IMG/VR virus record: IMGVR_UViG_3300027872_000030
Coordinates: 1-20,532 of that record
Length of the DNA stretch: 20,532 nucleotides
Strand: one strand, 5' to 3'
Origin: a virus
In this document: positions 1-7,939 of the stretch, one piece after another
Layout: every line of letters begins with the position of its first letter
How positions within the stretch are numbered: the first letter of the stretch is position 1
Position numbers and translations under genes: made by a program
Notes under the pieces: model-generated
Told to the model about the DNA's origin: nothing
Database searches by the model: none
The model's input: the letters and a program-made list of their open reading frames with translations, nothing else

Positions 1-1713
1 TAAATTAGCCCCGGATGTAGTTTGTCCCTTATCATCAAGGATCCCATTGCTGGACACATTCATGTGTAGTTGATCGCCATTAGTCCAGAAGCCATACATT
101 TTTTTATTACCAGTAAGTTCCCATTTTGTTAGTATAGACTGGAATCCAGACAGGGCGCTCGGCTTTATCCACGCCATTATTGTAATATCAGTCGCGCCGG
201 TGATACCGGCAGCGGGGAAATTAGCATCTGTCGCATTAAAGAAATGTGATGTGCCGTTGAGATTAGCATGTACGCCTACGAGTTCAATATCCGTGACCAA
301 TGCCCCGGCACTGTCATCTGCCAACATGGTAGCATCGCCAGATGGATCGCCGTCAGCAAATACTTTTACACCAAACCCCGTTCCATCTCCAAGACGGAAC
401 CCTTCACCATCATAAGCCGCTGTCTGGATACCGGCGGCAGTGGTCAAGGTTGACTCTGTGGCTCCGTTCACTACGGCAGATACTGTTTTGCCTGATGGCG
501 GGTACACAACACCAGTACCGGATTGCGTAAAGTCCGCCATAAAGAGCGTATCCTGATCGACTACGAAAGCTATGCCGGGGTCATCGTCGCCTACCTCCGT
601 CGCTGTCCATGCGCGGCTGAAAGCCTGAATAGTCATTGAACCATTTAGCTGGTTGGCTTGTGAAGTATCCGCACCTATCTGGGTAGTTGATTCGACAGCG
701 TCTATAGAGTCGGACGATAGGGCGTTATCTGGCGTTGCGTCCCGACTTGTCCCGTCTGTATACAATTCGATACGGTCGTTCTTGAAGTCTATCACACATA
801 CTATCTGATGCTCTGCGCCAGCAGCCCAGCCACTGATGTCGAACGATACGAGATGTTGAGTGCCGTCAGTATCATGGACAACGTAGGTTAGTAGGCCAGC
901 GGTATCTATATAACATCGCTCGCGGTTATTTGTCGCGCTGGTTCCCTGGTTATCGAAGAAGTAATGAGTCAATCCATCGCCAGGTACAAATGACAGCGAT
1001 GTGCGTATTCTGGTAGTCTTCTGCGCCGAGTTCCAGTTCTCGGTAATTGTAGCGGAATTGAGCGACGCGCTACCTATCGTGTATCGCACGTCATCGCTAC
1101 CGTTTATGACCATGCCATTTTCAGTAGTTAAGGTAGGCAATGCCGGGAATACGAACGATGCTCTGGCCTGAGAGCCTATGACGAGGTTGGTGAGTGATGT
1201 TAGGGCGGTTCCTGATGCTGTAAAGCTGTCGTTATGAACCACGCGCTCAGTAAAACCCCATATCTCAATAGTAGAGCCTGACCGTGTCGCTATGATGATG
1301 ATAGGCTTATCAGCGGTGAGGGATGCTGATAGTGTATCTGTGCTATCAGTATACGTGCTGTCAGTAGCTCCGTAGATTACGTCATCATCAGACTGACGTA
1401 TAAGTATATCTCCAGAATCAATGATAGGATGTTGGCCTGATACTGTAGCTGGCGTGTACTTGATAGCTACAGTCCAGTCAACCAGATCCGTGAGCCTGTT
1501 AAGCGTTATCAGGTCGTCAATGCCGTCCAGAATGACGCCGTTCCCAGACCAGGACCCGCCAGTCATTACGCCTGGGTTCAGCGAGTCGATCAGGTTATTG
1601 AACCGACTACCAGCCTTTTCGTTCATAGGCAGCCATAGCTTCATGCCGACTAGATCAACGTCTGCGCCAAACCGTGGCAGCTGTCCTGGTAGCATTATTG
1701 CCCTGTTCGCCAT
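1..1713 (-). CDS. Multi-domain LamG / concanavalin A-like virion adhesin, 3' end cut by window
   Basis: I translated this frame by hand from 1713 to base 1: 571 codons with no stop, so the gene continues beyond the left edge. It reads as a beta-rich protein with about three concanavalin A/LamG-like units. Unit 1 is residues ~19-190 (KLWLPMNEKAG, NGVILDGIDDLI, WTVAIKYTPA). Unit 2 is ~205-370 (AEHQIVCVIDF, then RIELYTDGT, the strand and turn typical of the fold). Unit 3 is ~478 onward (ANLNGTSHFFNA, then DITIMAWIKPSALSGFQSILTKW, a textbook LamG_3 beginning). Such domains bind glycans or proteins, so a host-attachment or capsid-surface role is likely (inference). The start at 1713 is preceded by AAGGAT at good spacing. 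An ATG at 1719 in the same frame overlaps the preceding stop (TAATG) and is the alternative. Confidence 0.85.
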   Translation of the reverse strand, partial: MANRAIMLPGQLPRFGADVDLVGMKLWLPMNEKAGSRFNNLIDSLNPGVMTGGSWSGNGVILDGIDDLITLNRLTDLVDWTVAIKYTPATVSGQHPIIDSGDILIRQSDDDVIYGATDSTYTDSTDTLSASLTADKPIIIIATRSGSTIEIWGFTERVVHNDSFTASGTALTSLTNLVIGSQARASFVFPALPTLTTENGMVINGSDDVRYTIGSASLNSATITENWNSAQKTTRIRTSLSFVPGDGLTHYFFDNQGTSATNNRERCYIDTAGLLTYVVHDTDGTQHLVSFDISGWAAGAEHQIVCVIDFKNDRIELYTDGTSRDATPDNALSSDSIDAVESTTQIGADTSQANQLNGSMTIQAFSRAWTATEVGDDDPGIAFVVDQDTLFMADFTQSGTGVVYPPSGKTVSAVVNGATESTLTTAAGIQTAAYDGEGFRLGDGTGFGVKVFADGDPSGDATMLADDSAGALVTDIELVGVHANLNGTSHFFNATDANFPAAGITGATDITIMAWIKPSALSGFQSILTKWELTGNKKMYGFWTNGDQLHMNVSSNGILDDKGQTTSGANL

Positions 1714-1718
1714 GCTCA

Positions 1719-2150
1719 TTATCCTTGTATATGGCCGTAGTAGTTGTATTTGATTATCATCTTCGACTGCCAATCGTTAAACATGCGGGTAGCTAACTTA
1801 TTCAGGCTTGCTTGTGTTGGCTTGCCTGACAGCTTGACCACCCCGGACACCTCGAAACGCACGCCTGATGTTATTTGCGCCATCCCAGCATCGCTAATCT
1901 GCCCAACACCGACAGCCTCAGTCGTCTCCGGTACCATGATAGGCTCGTCGAATTCATCTACCTCTCCAGAATCCACCATCACTGTCGTCTTTACTGATGG
2001 CCGTAATACCGTCCGCTTGCTTATGCCTTCGTGTTCTAAAATATCAGACCATTGTACATCTACCGCGTTACTGCCGGTAGGAATAGCTCTGTGGATTACC
2101 AGCCTGTATTTGTTCGGGCCAATCTTCTCAAATAAACGCTTGCCTGTCAT
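1719..2150 (-). CDS. Hypothetical virion-associated protein, 143 aa
   Basis: Unrecognised 143-residue protein. The N-terminal part (YRLVIHRAIPTGSNAVDVQW) and the alternating polar/hydrophobic centre suggest a beta-strand-rich small virion protein. The C-terminus (LNKLATRMFNDWQSKMIIKY) looks like a short amphipathic helix. No catalytic motif or signal peptide is visible. It sits between a small structural protein and the LamG adhesin. GGGGTT lies upstream of its ATG, and its TAA overlaps an in-frame ATG of the next gene. A neck, decoration or fibre-base role is possible but is inferred only from position. Confidence 0.75.
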   Translation of the reverse strand: MTGKRLFEKIGPNKYRLVIHRAIPTGSNAVDVQWSDILEHEGISKRTVLRPSVKTTVMVDSGEVDEFDEPIMVPETTEAVGVGQISDAGMAQITSGVRFEVSGVVKLSGKPTQASLNKLATRMFNDWQSKMIIKYNYYGHIQG

Positions 2151-2154
2151 GATA

Positions 2155-2766
2155 TTAACCCCATTGTACCGCTACGGCATGACAGGCGAAAGCCTGCCCA
2201 CCGCCCGAACCATCCACCGCGATACGAAATCTGCCATATTCATCAGTGGTGGCGTCGGGCGCGAGTGCCTTGATGTCTATACCAATTTCGTTATATATCT
2301 CCGCCTGGTCGAATATAGTAGAGCCTGTCTGGGCGTTAATTAAAGCCTCTTCTATGGTTACAGAGACGCCGCCAGAGACAGACTTAATACGCGCCCATTC
2401 GCTCAGTGTTGGATCTGTATTCTCGCAGAATATGTTATCACCAGCCACAAAGCCAGTAGTGTCTGCAAGCGTGATCACTGTTGCGCCAGCGGCTACTGTG
2501 CCATTCACTATCTGATCGGCAACTGACGCCCCCAACTGAGTTGAAAGAGTTGTTACCGGAGTCCATGTATTCCCTGAGCTGTCGGGGCTTGTTTCTATTC
2601 TAAAGTCGATAGCTGCGGTTAGAGCAGTAGCGGCGCGTCTGCCAAACCTCAGCCAGATATTGCACTCAGAAGCGCTAGGGATTACCCCTATGGCCGTTGA
2701 GAGCACTACCCCACCGGCAGCGATTTCCTGCAATGTCAATAAGGTAGTTTTGAGACGTGTCGCCAT
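2155..2766 (-). CDS. Putative virion structural protein with inserted beta domain, 203 aa
   Basis: A well-formed AGGAGG lies five bases upstream of the ATG. The protein is rich in Thr, Ala, Val and Gly. Residues ~85-160 contain a pattern often seen in phage virion proteins: GATVITLADTTGFVAGD, then SEWARIKSVSGG, then VTIEEAL. This insertion is a small beta domain that interrupts a longer beta framework (IWLRFGRRAATAL and WTPVTTLS before it, GRFRIAVDGSGGGQAFACHAVAVQWG after it). No enzyme signature is seen. It probably forms part of the capsid surface, neck or an appendage; the exact role is unknown. Confidence 0.8.
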   Translation of the reverse strand: MATRLKTTLLTLQEIAAGGVVLSTAIGVIPSASECNIWLRFGRRAATALTAAIDFRIETSPDSSGNTWTPVTTLSTQLGASVADQIVNGTVAAGATVITLADTTGFVAGDNIFCENTDPTLSEWARIKSVSGGVSVTIEEALINAQTGSTIFDQAEIYNEIGIDIKALAPDATTDEYGRFRIAVDGSGGGQAFACHAVAVQWG

Positions 2767-2782
2767 GATGCCTCCTGTGTAT

Positions 2783-2806
2783 GGGCGGAGCCGTTAAGCC
2801 CCGCCC
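2783..2806 (-). terminator. GC-rich hairpin in the gap before the 2766 gene
   Basis: GGGCGG (2783-2788) pairs perfectly with CCGCCC (2801-2806) across a 12-base loop that can pair further by two G-C pairs. It lies between the stop at 2845 and the ribosome binding site of the 2766 gene. There is no T-run after it on the minus strand. It is therefore a weak terminator, a processing site or simply a stable intergenic hairpin. Confidence 0.3.
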
Positions 2807-2844
2807 GGGATTAGCGTGATTACGCGACTTCAATACGGCTGCCG

Positions 2845-3282
2845 TTAAATCTCCTCTGCGTCTACGATTTGCAATACAGGAACGGGTTCCGCGCCTACGT
2901 CATCACGAATCAACTCGGCTAACTGTAGCATAATAGCGCCAGTAACACACCCTTCTGAAGCGATTATCAGGCTGGCTAGAACAGGTTGCACGTTGACGCT
3001 GATCGTCTGTGCCGCGAGCTGTTCGTATTCTGTCTGATATGCTTCAGGATCAGTCATGACGTATTGGCCGTCCGACGTGGTCTTATTGCCGGCTTCATCG
3101 CGCTGGGCGTGTTTGGCGATCAGATCCATCCTGGCTTGCTCGAAACTTTGGTACTCAGCTTGTATTGCCGGAGCCATCCTGCAAAACCCATAATTTGCCC
3201 GGTTGTCCAAGCCGTCCACATGCAACACTTTGTTGAGTCCTATTAGTTTAGCTTCTAATGTCCCTGCGGTGAATTCTATCAT
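2845..3282 (-). CDS. Hypothetical phage protein, 145 aa (possible tail-assembly type)
   Basis: I chose the start at 3282 (MIEFTAGTLEAKL) because AAGGAG sits just upstream at good spacing. An upstream in-frame ATG at 3324 lies inside the terminator-like hairpin and has no binding site. The middle is helical and charged (EYQSFEQARMDLIAKHAQRD), followed by SDGQYVMTDPEAYQTEYEQL. This arrangement recalls small siphophage proteins of the DUF1617 kind, which carry an N-terminal helix pair and a short gly/asp turn. That resemblance is from memory and weak. There are no catalytic residues or membrane segments. The position among virion genes suggests an assembly or structural role. Confidence 0.75.
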   Translation of the reverse strand: MIEFTAGTLEAKLIGLNKVLHVDGLDNRANYGFCRMAPAIQAEYQSFEQARMDLIAKHAQRDEAGNKTTSDGQYVMTDPEAYQTEYEQLAAQTISVNVQPVLASLIIASEGCVTGAIMLQLAELIRDDVGAEPVPVLQIVDAEEI

Positions 3283-3299
3283 TTTTCTCCTTATCGGTG

Positions 3300-3346
3300 A
3301 AGAAAGGGCCGCCCCGATAAACACCCCAGAAGGGGGCAGGCGGCCC
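3300..3346 (-). terminator. Hairpin terminator after the fibre-like gene
   Basis: Read on the minus strand, GGGCCGCC (3346-3339) pairs with GGCGGCCC (3313-3306). An inner GGGG/CCCC pair can form within the loop. The hairpin is followed by TTTCTT. It lies just after the stop of the fibre-like gene (3361) and before the ribosome binding site of the gene at 3282, a suitable place for a partial intrinsic terminator. Confidence 0.5.
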
Positions 3347-3360
3347 GTGAAAGTTACGCT

Positions 3361-5379
3361 TTACGGAATACCCACAAAGCCTCGCAATGTAGTTCCGTCG
3401 CACGTCACGATTGCAGTATTGGCAGTCTCTAGTGTCAGGACTGCGCCAGCAGAATTGTTCTGTATTTCGATAGTCTCGCCACCAGTATTAACCACAACAA
3501 AAGTCATGCCTGCGCAGTCAGCTTCTGGTGGAAACAATAAATCTTCGGTTGTACCACTCTGAGCGTCAACATACAACACGTTTGCAGTTAGTAATGTGCC
3601 TGCAGGCGTACCAGGCACGAGAGTCAGCGTTACAGCAACATCGCCCATATTTATGGTCTGGACGCCTTGAGCGAACACGCCTGCGCCGATAGTGACTTGG
3701 CCGGGTGCTCCGGCCGTTCCGCCGCCAGCTCCGCCGCCCGCGCCGGCAGTCAAGGTAATAGTTCCGCCTGTTCCACCAACGCCCGCGCCCGCACCAGAGT
3801 CTCCACCTGCGCCGGCTGTAATGGCTAGAGCACCACCAACGCCGCCATTTCCAGTAGTGTTTCCTGTAAGTCCTGCGCCAGTGATTAGAGATAATGCGCC
3901 GCCTGCGCCGCCAACAGCAGCAGCAGTGGCCGATGCACTTCCATCACCTGTTTTGATGTTAAATAACCCACCTGCACGCCCTGTGCCGGCTCCGCCATCG
4001 GCTCCGCCATCTTCTGTTTCAAGATATGCATCATGCCCTGCGGTATCAGCGGCGGCGGCAAAGGCTGCTATGGCAGCCTCGTCCGCCTGTAATAAATCAA
4101 CCCCGCCAATCTGGATAGTAAACGGATCGACGCTGTTCAGTGTCAGTTCCGCGGCTGTGGTGATCTTCTTTGCTGTAGCGATGGATATATCGCCGCCCAG
4201 GAAGAAGTCCAGAGCCACTCCCAGGCCACCGTCAGTCTGGAGGGATCCTGTAACTGTGCTGGTGGAATCAGTTACATCGTCAATGATGATGCGTCCTGCG
4301 GTTAGCATATTGCCTGCGCCTATACTAAGCGCATAGCCAGCCGTGATAGTAGCTGTTCCAGCGGCCAACGGCGCGGCTGCGATATACACCGTGGATGCTA
4401 CAGCCGTTGCAGGAGCAGCCGCAGAAGTGATCGTTGGTTGCCCTACCGTAAGGCCTAGCCCGTTCATGGCATTGACGCCTGTCGCTCCTGTTAAGGTGGT
4501 AATTCCAGGAGCTAATGATACAAGGTTATGAGTGACGCCAGCAGCGGCCACGATAGTCGCGGGTATCCCGGTCGCGGTTATATTAGCCGTCCCTGTGACG
4601 GTATTCCTTGTGTCAAGTACGAGGAATTTAGTAGTCGCGTCATAGAACTCAAGAGCGGCCACTGCGTTGGCTGGTACGACTATATCGCCAGCCGCGGTTC
4701 CCATATCCAGGTCGCCGGCAACTAATTTGAAACCAGCGTCGGACGTAATCTCCAGAGCAGCGCCGATGCCGCCGTCAGTCTGGATCGATCCTGTCGTACC
4801 GGTGGTTGAATCAGTTACATCATCAACGATTATCTTACCAGCAGTCAGCATGTTACCAGAAGCTATATGCAACGCATAGGGAGCCGTGATGGTTGCCGTG
4901 CCCGCGGCGGCTGGTTCGGCTGCGATATATACCGTTGACGCTGTTGCCGTCGCTGGTGTGCCTGCTGAGGTGACTGTCGGCTGCGCCACCGTAAGGCCTA
5001 AACCGTTCAGTGCGGTTACTGCTGAGTTCCCTGTTAGCGTGGTCGTTCCAGAAGCCAACGATAACAGCTTATGAGTGATCCCGGCGGCGGCTACTATTGT
5101 TGCAGGCATACCGGTCATGGTGATGTTGGCTACACCGGTCACAGTAACGCGGGTATCGAACACCATAAATTTCGTTGTGGAATCGAAGAACTCCAGAGCA
5201 GCTATTGTATCGGCTATAACCGTAATATCGACGGCGGCTGCCGAATAGTCAGGGCTACCGCTAGTTACTCCTGACGGCCCTATCGTAAATACTGATGCTC
5301 CTGATGTGACGCTATAAAAGTCAAGCTGCCCCTCTTTGCCGCTTGTGTCCCAGCGCGAACGGACTAGTGTTACTGGCAT
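3361..5379 (-). CDS. Large repetitive, glycine-rich fibre-like virion protein, 672 aa
   Basis: The start is set at 5379 (MPVTLVRSRW) because GGAGG lies six bases upstream; a further ATG at 5391 overlaps that site. Residues ~51-218 and ~232-399 are two related copies offset by exactly 181 residues: AALEFFDSTTKF versus AALEFYDATTKF, and TDGGIGAALEI versus TDGGLGVALDF. Then follows a stretch (~458-566) built of GGxGG and ITAGAGG units, then a compact C-terminal beta domain with FVVVNTGGETIEIQNN. Such Gly-rich repeat blocks occur in phage fibres and receptor-binding tips, where they can form polyglycine-II-type helices. A head-fibre, tail-fibre or appendage role is inferred. Next to the capsid operon, a head-attached fibre is plausible. 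Confidence 0.85.
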   Translation of the reverse strand: MPVTLVRSRWDTSGKEGQLDFYSVTSGASVFTIGPSGVTSGSPDYSAAAVDITVIADTIAALEFFDSTTKFMVFDTRVTVTGVANITMTGMPATIVAAAGITHKLLSLASGTTTLTGNSAVTALNGLGLTVAQPTVTSAGTPATATASTVYIAAEPAAAGTATITAPYALHIASGNMLTAGKIIVDDVTDSTTGTTGSIQTDGGIGAALEITSDAGFKLVAGDLDMGTAAGDIVVPANAVAALEFYDATTKFLVLDTRNTVTGTANITATGIPATIVAAAGVTHNLVSLAPGITTLTGATGVNAMNGLGLTVGQPTITSAAAPATAVASTVYIAAAPLAAGTATITAGYALSIGAGNMLTAGRIIIDDVTDSTSTVTGSLQTDGGLGVALDFFLGGDISIATAKKITTAAELTLNSVDPFTIQIGGVDLLQADEAAIAAFAAAADTAGHDAYLETEDGGADGGAGTGRAGGLFNIKTGDGSASATAAAVGGAGGALSLITGAGLTGNTTGNGGVGGALAITAGAGGDSGAGAGVGGTGGTITLTAGAGGGAGGGTAGAPGQVTIGAGVFAQGVQTINMGDVAVTLTLVPGTPAGTLLTANVLYVDAQSGTTEDLLFPPEADCAGMTFVVVNTGGETIEIQNNSAGAVLTLETANTAIVTCDGTTLRGFVGIP

Positions 5380-5420
5380 TGTAGCCTCCATACGCTTTCG
5401 CGTTTAGAGCGGTGGTTCCG

Positions 5421-5669
5421 CTATTTGGTTTTAGCCCCGCCCTTTTTGAATTGCTTGTCAGCAGGCGGGGCGTCTATTTGTTTGGCTTTGAGTTGCTTCT
5501 TTAGTTCGGCAATCTCATCAGCCTGTTCTTTTATCTTCACCTGCTCGGTTGTCTTCACAGGCTTGACTATCTTGCGGGGTATCAGGTCGAGAGTGCAGAA
5601 GTCGTCAGCCAACTCCAACACATCCCCGACCTTTGATCCGCGCCATTCTTCCAGAAATACAACTTTCAT
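5421..5669 (-). CDS. Small hypothetical phage protein with coiled coil, 82 aa
   Basis: The N-terminus (MKVVFLEEWRGSKVGDVLEL) matches the general style of small virion-module proteins that begin with a beta hairpin ending in a GD turn. Residues ~43-68 (KIKEQADEIAELKKQLKAK) are a strong coiled coil, and the tail is very basic (KQFKKGGAKTK). AAGGGGG lies upstream of the ATG. Its place between the decoration-like protein and the fibre-like protein suggests a small structural or assembly accessory. No function can be assigned. Confidence 0.75.
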   Translation of the reverse strand: MKVVFLEEWRGSKVGDVLELADDFCTLDLIPRKIVKPVKTTEQVKIKEQADEIAELKKQLKAKQIDAPPADKQFKKGGAKTK

Positions 5670-5696
5670 GTCGCAACTATCCCCCTTAATTAGCGG

Positions 5697-6398
5697 TTAC
5701 GCATACTTCTGAGCATCGATCAGAGTCTTCTGCGGATATGTGAGTATCCTCGGATTGAACGGAACGAATACAGCGCATCCCTCAGTTGGACCTACGCCTG
5801 CCTGCGCAATATCAAGCTGGAAGTGGGTGAAGTCGTTATCTCCATCCAGCATTGTGTTATCCACCGGGATCACGTACTGGCCGAATACGATTGCCAGCGT
5901 ACTGAAAGTGTTTGCTGCGGCAGTTAGTTCCAGCAGTATATCCTCGTCAGTGCCTGTGCCTGTGAGCGTCGCTGTTGCAGCAGAAGTGCCGCCTGTGAGC
6001 GTCTCGGTAGTTGTCCATGTGGTTGTTCCTGTGAGAAGCACCATCCAGAGCGTATCTGAACTTATCTTAACCACGTAAGCTGTATTTCCAGACGTGCCTC
6101 CAGTGACGGTCTCGGCTACAGCAAATGTTCCAGACTGCGCACTAATAGCGAAGCTCTGGCCGTTCTGGTAATACTTGGTGAAGCCAAGAGTCTTCGTGCC
6201 TGTGCCTGCGGAATCAGTCGCCTGATCTAGCGTTACAGCGGCAGTGCCGCCAGCCACGTCTCCAAGAGAGATCACGATGAACCCGCCGCCGTAATTCTCA
6301 AGGGAAATCCAGGGCGATGTGTTCGCTCCAGTATTCAAATCTTCCGGCCCTATTAGAAGCGGAAAAGGAGTCAGTGGTGTAGAATCTCCGAATTGCAT
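5697..6398 (-). CDS. Putative capsid decoration / minor structural protein with GGTSG repeats, 233 aa
   Basis: The first gene after the major capsid gene, where head decoration proteins usually sit. The start at 6398 (MQFGDSTPL) gives GGAGG a spacing of about eight bases; the in-frame ATG at 6404 is too close to it. The outer framework (ENYGGGFIVISLGDVAGGTAAVTLDQATD, then IPVDNTMLDGDNDFTHFQLDI) looks like a compact beta virion fold. Inserted near residues 90-150 are two copies of a beta motif, ETVTGGTSGNTAYVV and ETLTGGTSAATATL. A related motif pair occurs in the protein encoded at 15856-16317. A capsid-surface role is inferred from position and composition. Confidence 0.8.
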   Translation of the reverse strand: MQFGDSTPLTPFPLLIGPEDLNTGANTSPWISLENYGGGFIVISLGDVAGGTAAVTLDQATDSAGTGTKTLGFTKYYQNGQSFAISAQSGTFAVAETVTGGTSGNTAYVVKISSDTLWMVLLTGTTTWTTTETLTGGTSAATATLTGTGTDEDILLELTAAANTFSTLAIVFGQYVIPVDNTMLDGDNDFTHFQLDIAQAGVGPTEGCAVFVPFNPRILTYPQKTLIDAQKYA

Positions 6399-6438
6399 TG
6401 TCATTACCTCCGTATCTTATCCAGGTTGATACCTGTGT

Positions 6439-7794
6439 TTAGTCGCGGGCTGCCAACTCAATGAATGGAGCTTGAGTATCGCCTCTTGCTGGCTTGAAGT
6501 TTTCCGGCCACCACGGCTGCCCGTCCATGTCGAATATAATCCTGAATGACGTATGCGCTGTGTTAAAGTACAGATGTATAGAAGTCTCTGTCTCTGCGCC
6601 TGGCCGTCCGGCTGGCTGCCCGACCAGATACTGCGACCAGTCAAACAGGCATATGTCGCCAACGTCACCGACTATGCTCATCTGGGACGACCATGAGAGC
6701 GGAATCCCTAGCAGGCTATATGTGGGCTTGCCCTTTACGTCCTGGTTAGTCAAGAAGACGCCAGATCCACCAGTACCTACAGCCAGAGACAGCTTTATAA
6801 GCTGCGGCAGTACCGTTCGGTTAGAGAACCATGAGCCTGCGCCTATATCATCATCGCCAGAATACAGCCTCGCTACCATATCGGCTACGTTATCCAGGAT
6901 GAAAGTATTGACAATCTGATTGGTTGCTTTTGGCACCGTGACCTTATGATCGCCTGATGTAAGTACGCCTTTGGGCTGCTTTGCGCCAGTGCCACGTATG
7001 GCCGCCTTCGTGATAGCCGTACTCATGCCCTGGTCAAATACTCGCTGAATGAGCGACTCTATAGACACTGCTGAAAATTTCAACAGGTTCCGCGATACCT
7101 TCACAGCGCCAATAGCCTGCTTCAGGTTAAGCTCAACCGCGCCAGTCTCGAAGTTGCTCTCAGTGAAAGCCTCCTCTTCGCCTTCCCAGTAGAATTGACC
7201 ATTGCCGAAGACCTTGCCTTGAGACTCGTCAAAACCATTCAGGAAAGGTATTACCACCTTGTCATACGCCATCGGGATGATGGTAGCTCGACTCAAGACA
7301 GGGTTGATTGCCCGCTGTCTATCAAGTGCCGTGGCGACGTACTCGGTCGGAACTAAAGTACCGCCAGTCTCGGGAGCGCCAACGGTCTGTGTCGCCTTCA
7401 CCTCAGAACGCCAAATCTTCAACTCTTCCGACTCGACCTTCTCCAATCCCTCGGTCATCAAGTCAGCAGCCATGTGTCCGAGAGACTTAAAGGGGTTCTT
7501 ACGGATGGGCTTCTCTTCGGTTTCCCGAATGTCTATATTCAATCCGTCAGGCTTCTCCAGGAATTTCAGCAAGGTCTTCTGCTCTTCCTGGAGCGTGACG
7601 ATTGCTGCATCCCGCTTTGCTATCTCTTCGCTCTTCTTATCACCTTCCGGCGCGTCTGCTTTTAGCACTTCGGCCTGGGCTTTAAGCTGCTCTTCCTGAA
7701 CCTTCTTGGCGTCAGAAATGGCGACAAGCCCTGCACGCTGTTTGATCTTATTCATCAGCGCTCTTTCTTCTTTGGTTAAATTCAGTTCTGCCAT
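6439..7794 (-). CDS. HK97-fold major capsid protein with N-terminal scaffold (delta) domain, 451 aa
   Basis: Forms the icosahedral head shell. Residues 1-~120 are charged and strongly coiled-coil-forming (KKVQEEQLKAQAEVLKAD, TLQEEQKTLLKFLEKPDG), as expected for the delta domain that scaffolds procapsids and is cleaved away. The mature fold begins near ETGGTLVPTEYVATAL (~142-157), the usual HK97-type entry motif. The N-arm and E-loop then follow, with characteristic segments such as LNLKQAIGAVKVSRNLLKFS and a C-terminal RIIFDMDGQPWWPENF. The start at 7794 (MAELNLTKEE) is placed by GAGGTG upstream; a GTG start three codons earlier would overlap it. The presence of a delta domain implies a maturation protease, and the only candidate is the fused protein just upstream. 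Confidence 0.93.
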   Translation of the reverse strand: MAELNLTKEERALMNKIKQRAGLVAISDAKKVQEEQLKAQAEVLKADAPEGDKKSEEIAKRDAAIVTLQEEQKTLLKFLEKPDGLNIDIRETEEKPIRKNPFKSLGHMAADLMTEGLEKVESEELKIWRSEVKATQTVGAPETGGTLVPTEYVATALDRQRAINPVLSRATIIPMAYDKVVIPFLNGFDESQGKVFGNGQFYWEGEEEAFTESNFETGAVELNLKQAIGAVKVSRNLLKFSAVSIESLIQRVFDQGMSTAITKAAIRGTGAKQPKGVLTSGDHKVTVPKATNQIVNTFILDNVADMVARLYSGDDDIGAGSWFSNRTVLPQLIKLSLAVGTGGSGVFLTNQDVKGKPTYSLLGIPLSWSSQMSIVGDVGDICLFDWSQYLVGQPAGRPGAETETSIHLYFNTAHTSFRIIFDMDGQPWWPENFKPARGDTQAPFIELAARD

Positions 7795-7842
7795 TACATT
7801 CACCTCGTATTAGTTTACGTTGCTATCGTTTCGTTCCCAACG

Positions 7843-7926
7843 CTCGCTAATGCCTCCAGTTCCTTCGCCTAATATCTCCACGCTCTCGCGCTAATATCTC
7901 CAGCGTCGTTACCTGACATCTCTACA
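7843..7926 (-). repeat. Four tandem 22-bp repeats upstream of the capsid gene
   Basis: The core, read on the minus strand as TGGAGATATTAG, recurs with a period of exactly 22 bp. Plus-strand cores lie at 7847-7858 (ctaatgcctcca), 7869-7880 and 7891-7902 (both ctaatatctcca), and 7913-7924 (ctgacatctcta, degenerate). The period is not a multiple of three and stop codons occur, so it is not coding. It fills the gap between the protease-ATPase stop and the capsid ribosome binding site. Two helical turns per unit would suit a protein-binding array. Confidence 0.75.
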
Positions 7927-7939
7927 AGCTGTACTGCTG

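Noticed and set aside
1744-2343. 199-codon plus-strand open frame
   Set aside because: Spans two well-formed minus-strand genes with good ribosome sites; its translation is low-complexity Ser/Thr/Pro-rich and lacks family features.
3692-4336. Long open frame on the plus strand with Pro/Ala-rich translation
   Set aside because: It is the antisense image of the Gly/Ala-rich part of the fibre-like gene, has no ribosome binding site, and no plus-strand gene neighbours exist.
5408-5422. agcggtggttccgct hairpin between two virion genes
   Set aside because: Only five base pairs and overlapping a stop codon; no T-tract; likely chance.
7813-7820. TAATACGA on the minus strand before the capsid gene resembles the beginning of a T7-type promoter
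   Set aside because: Only eight bases match and the essential downstream part is absent.
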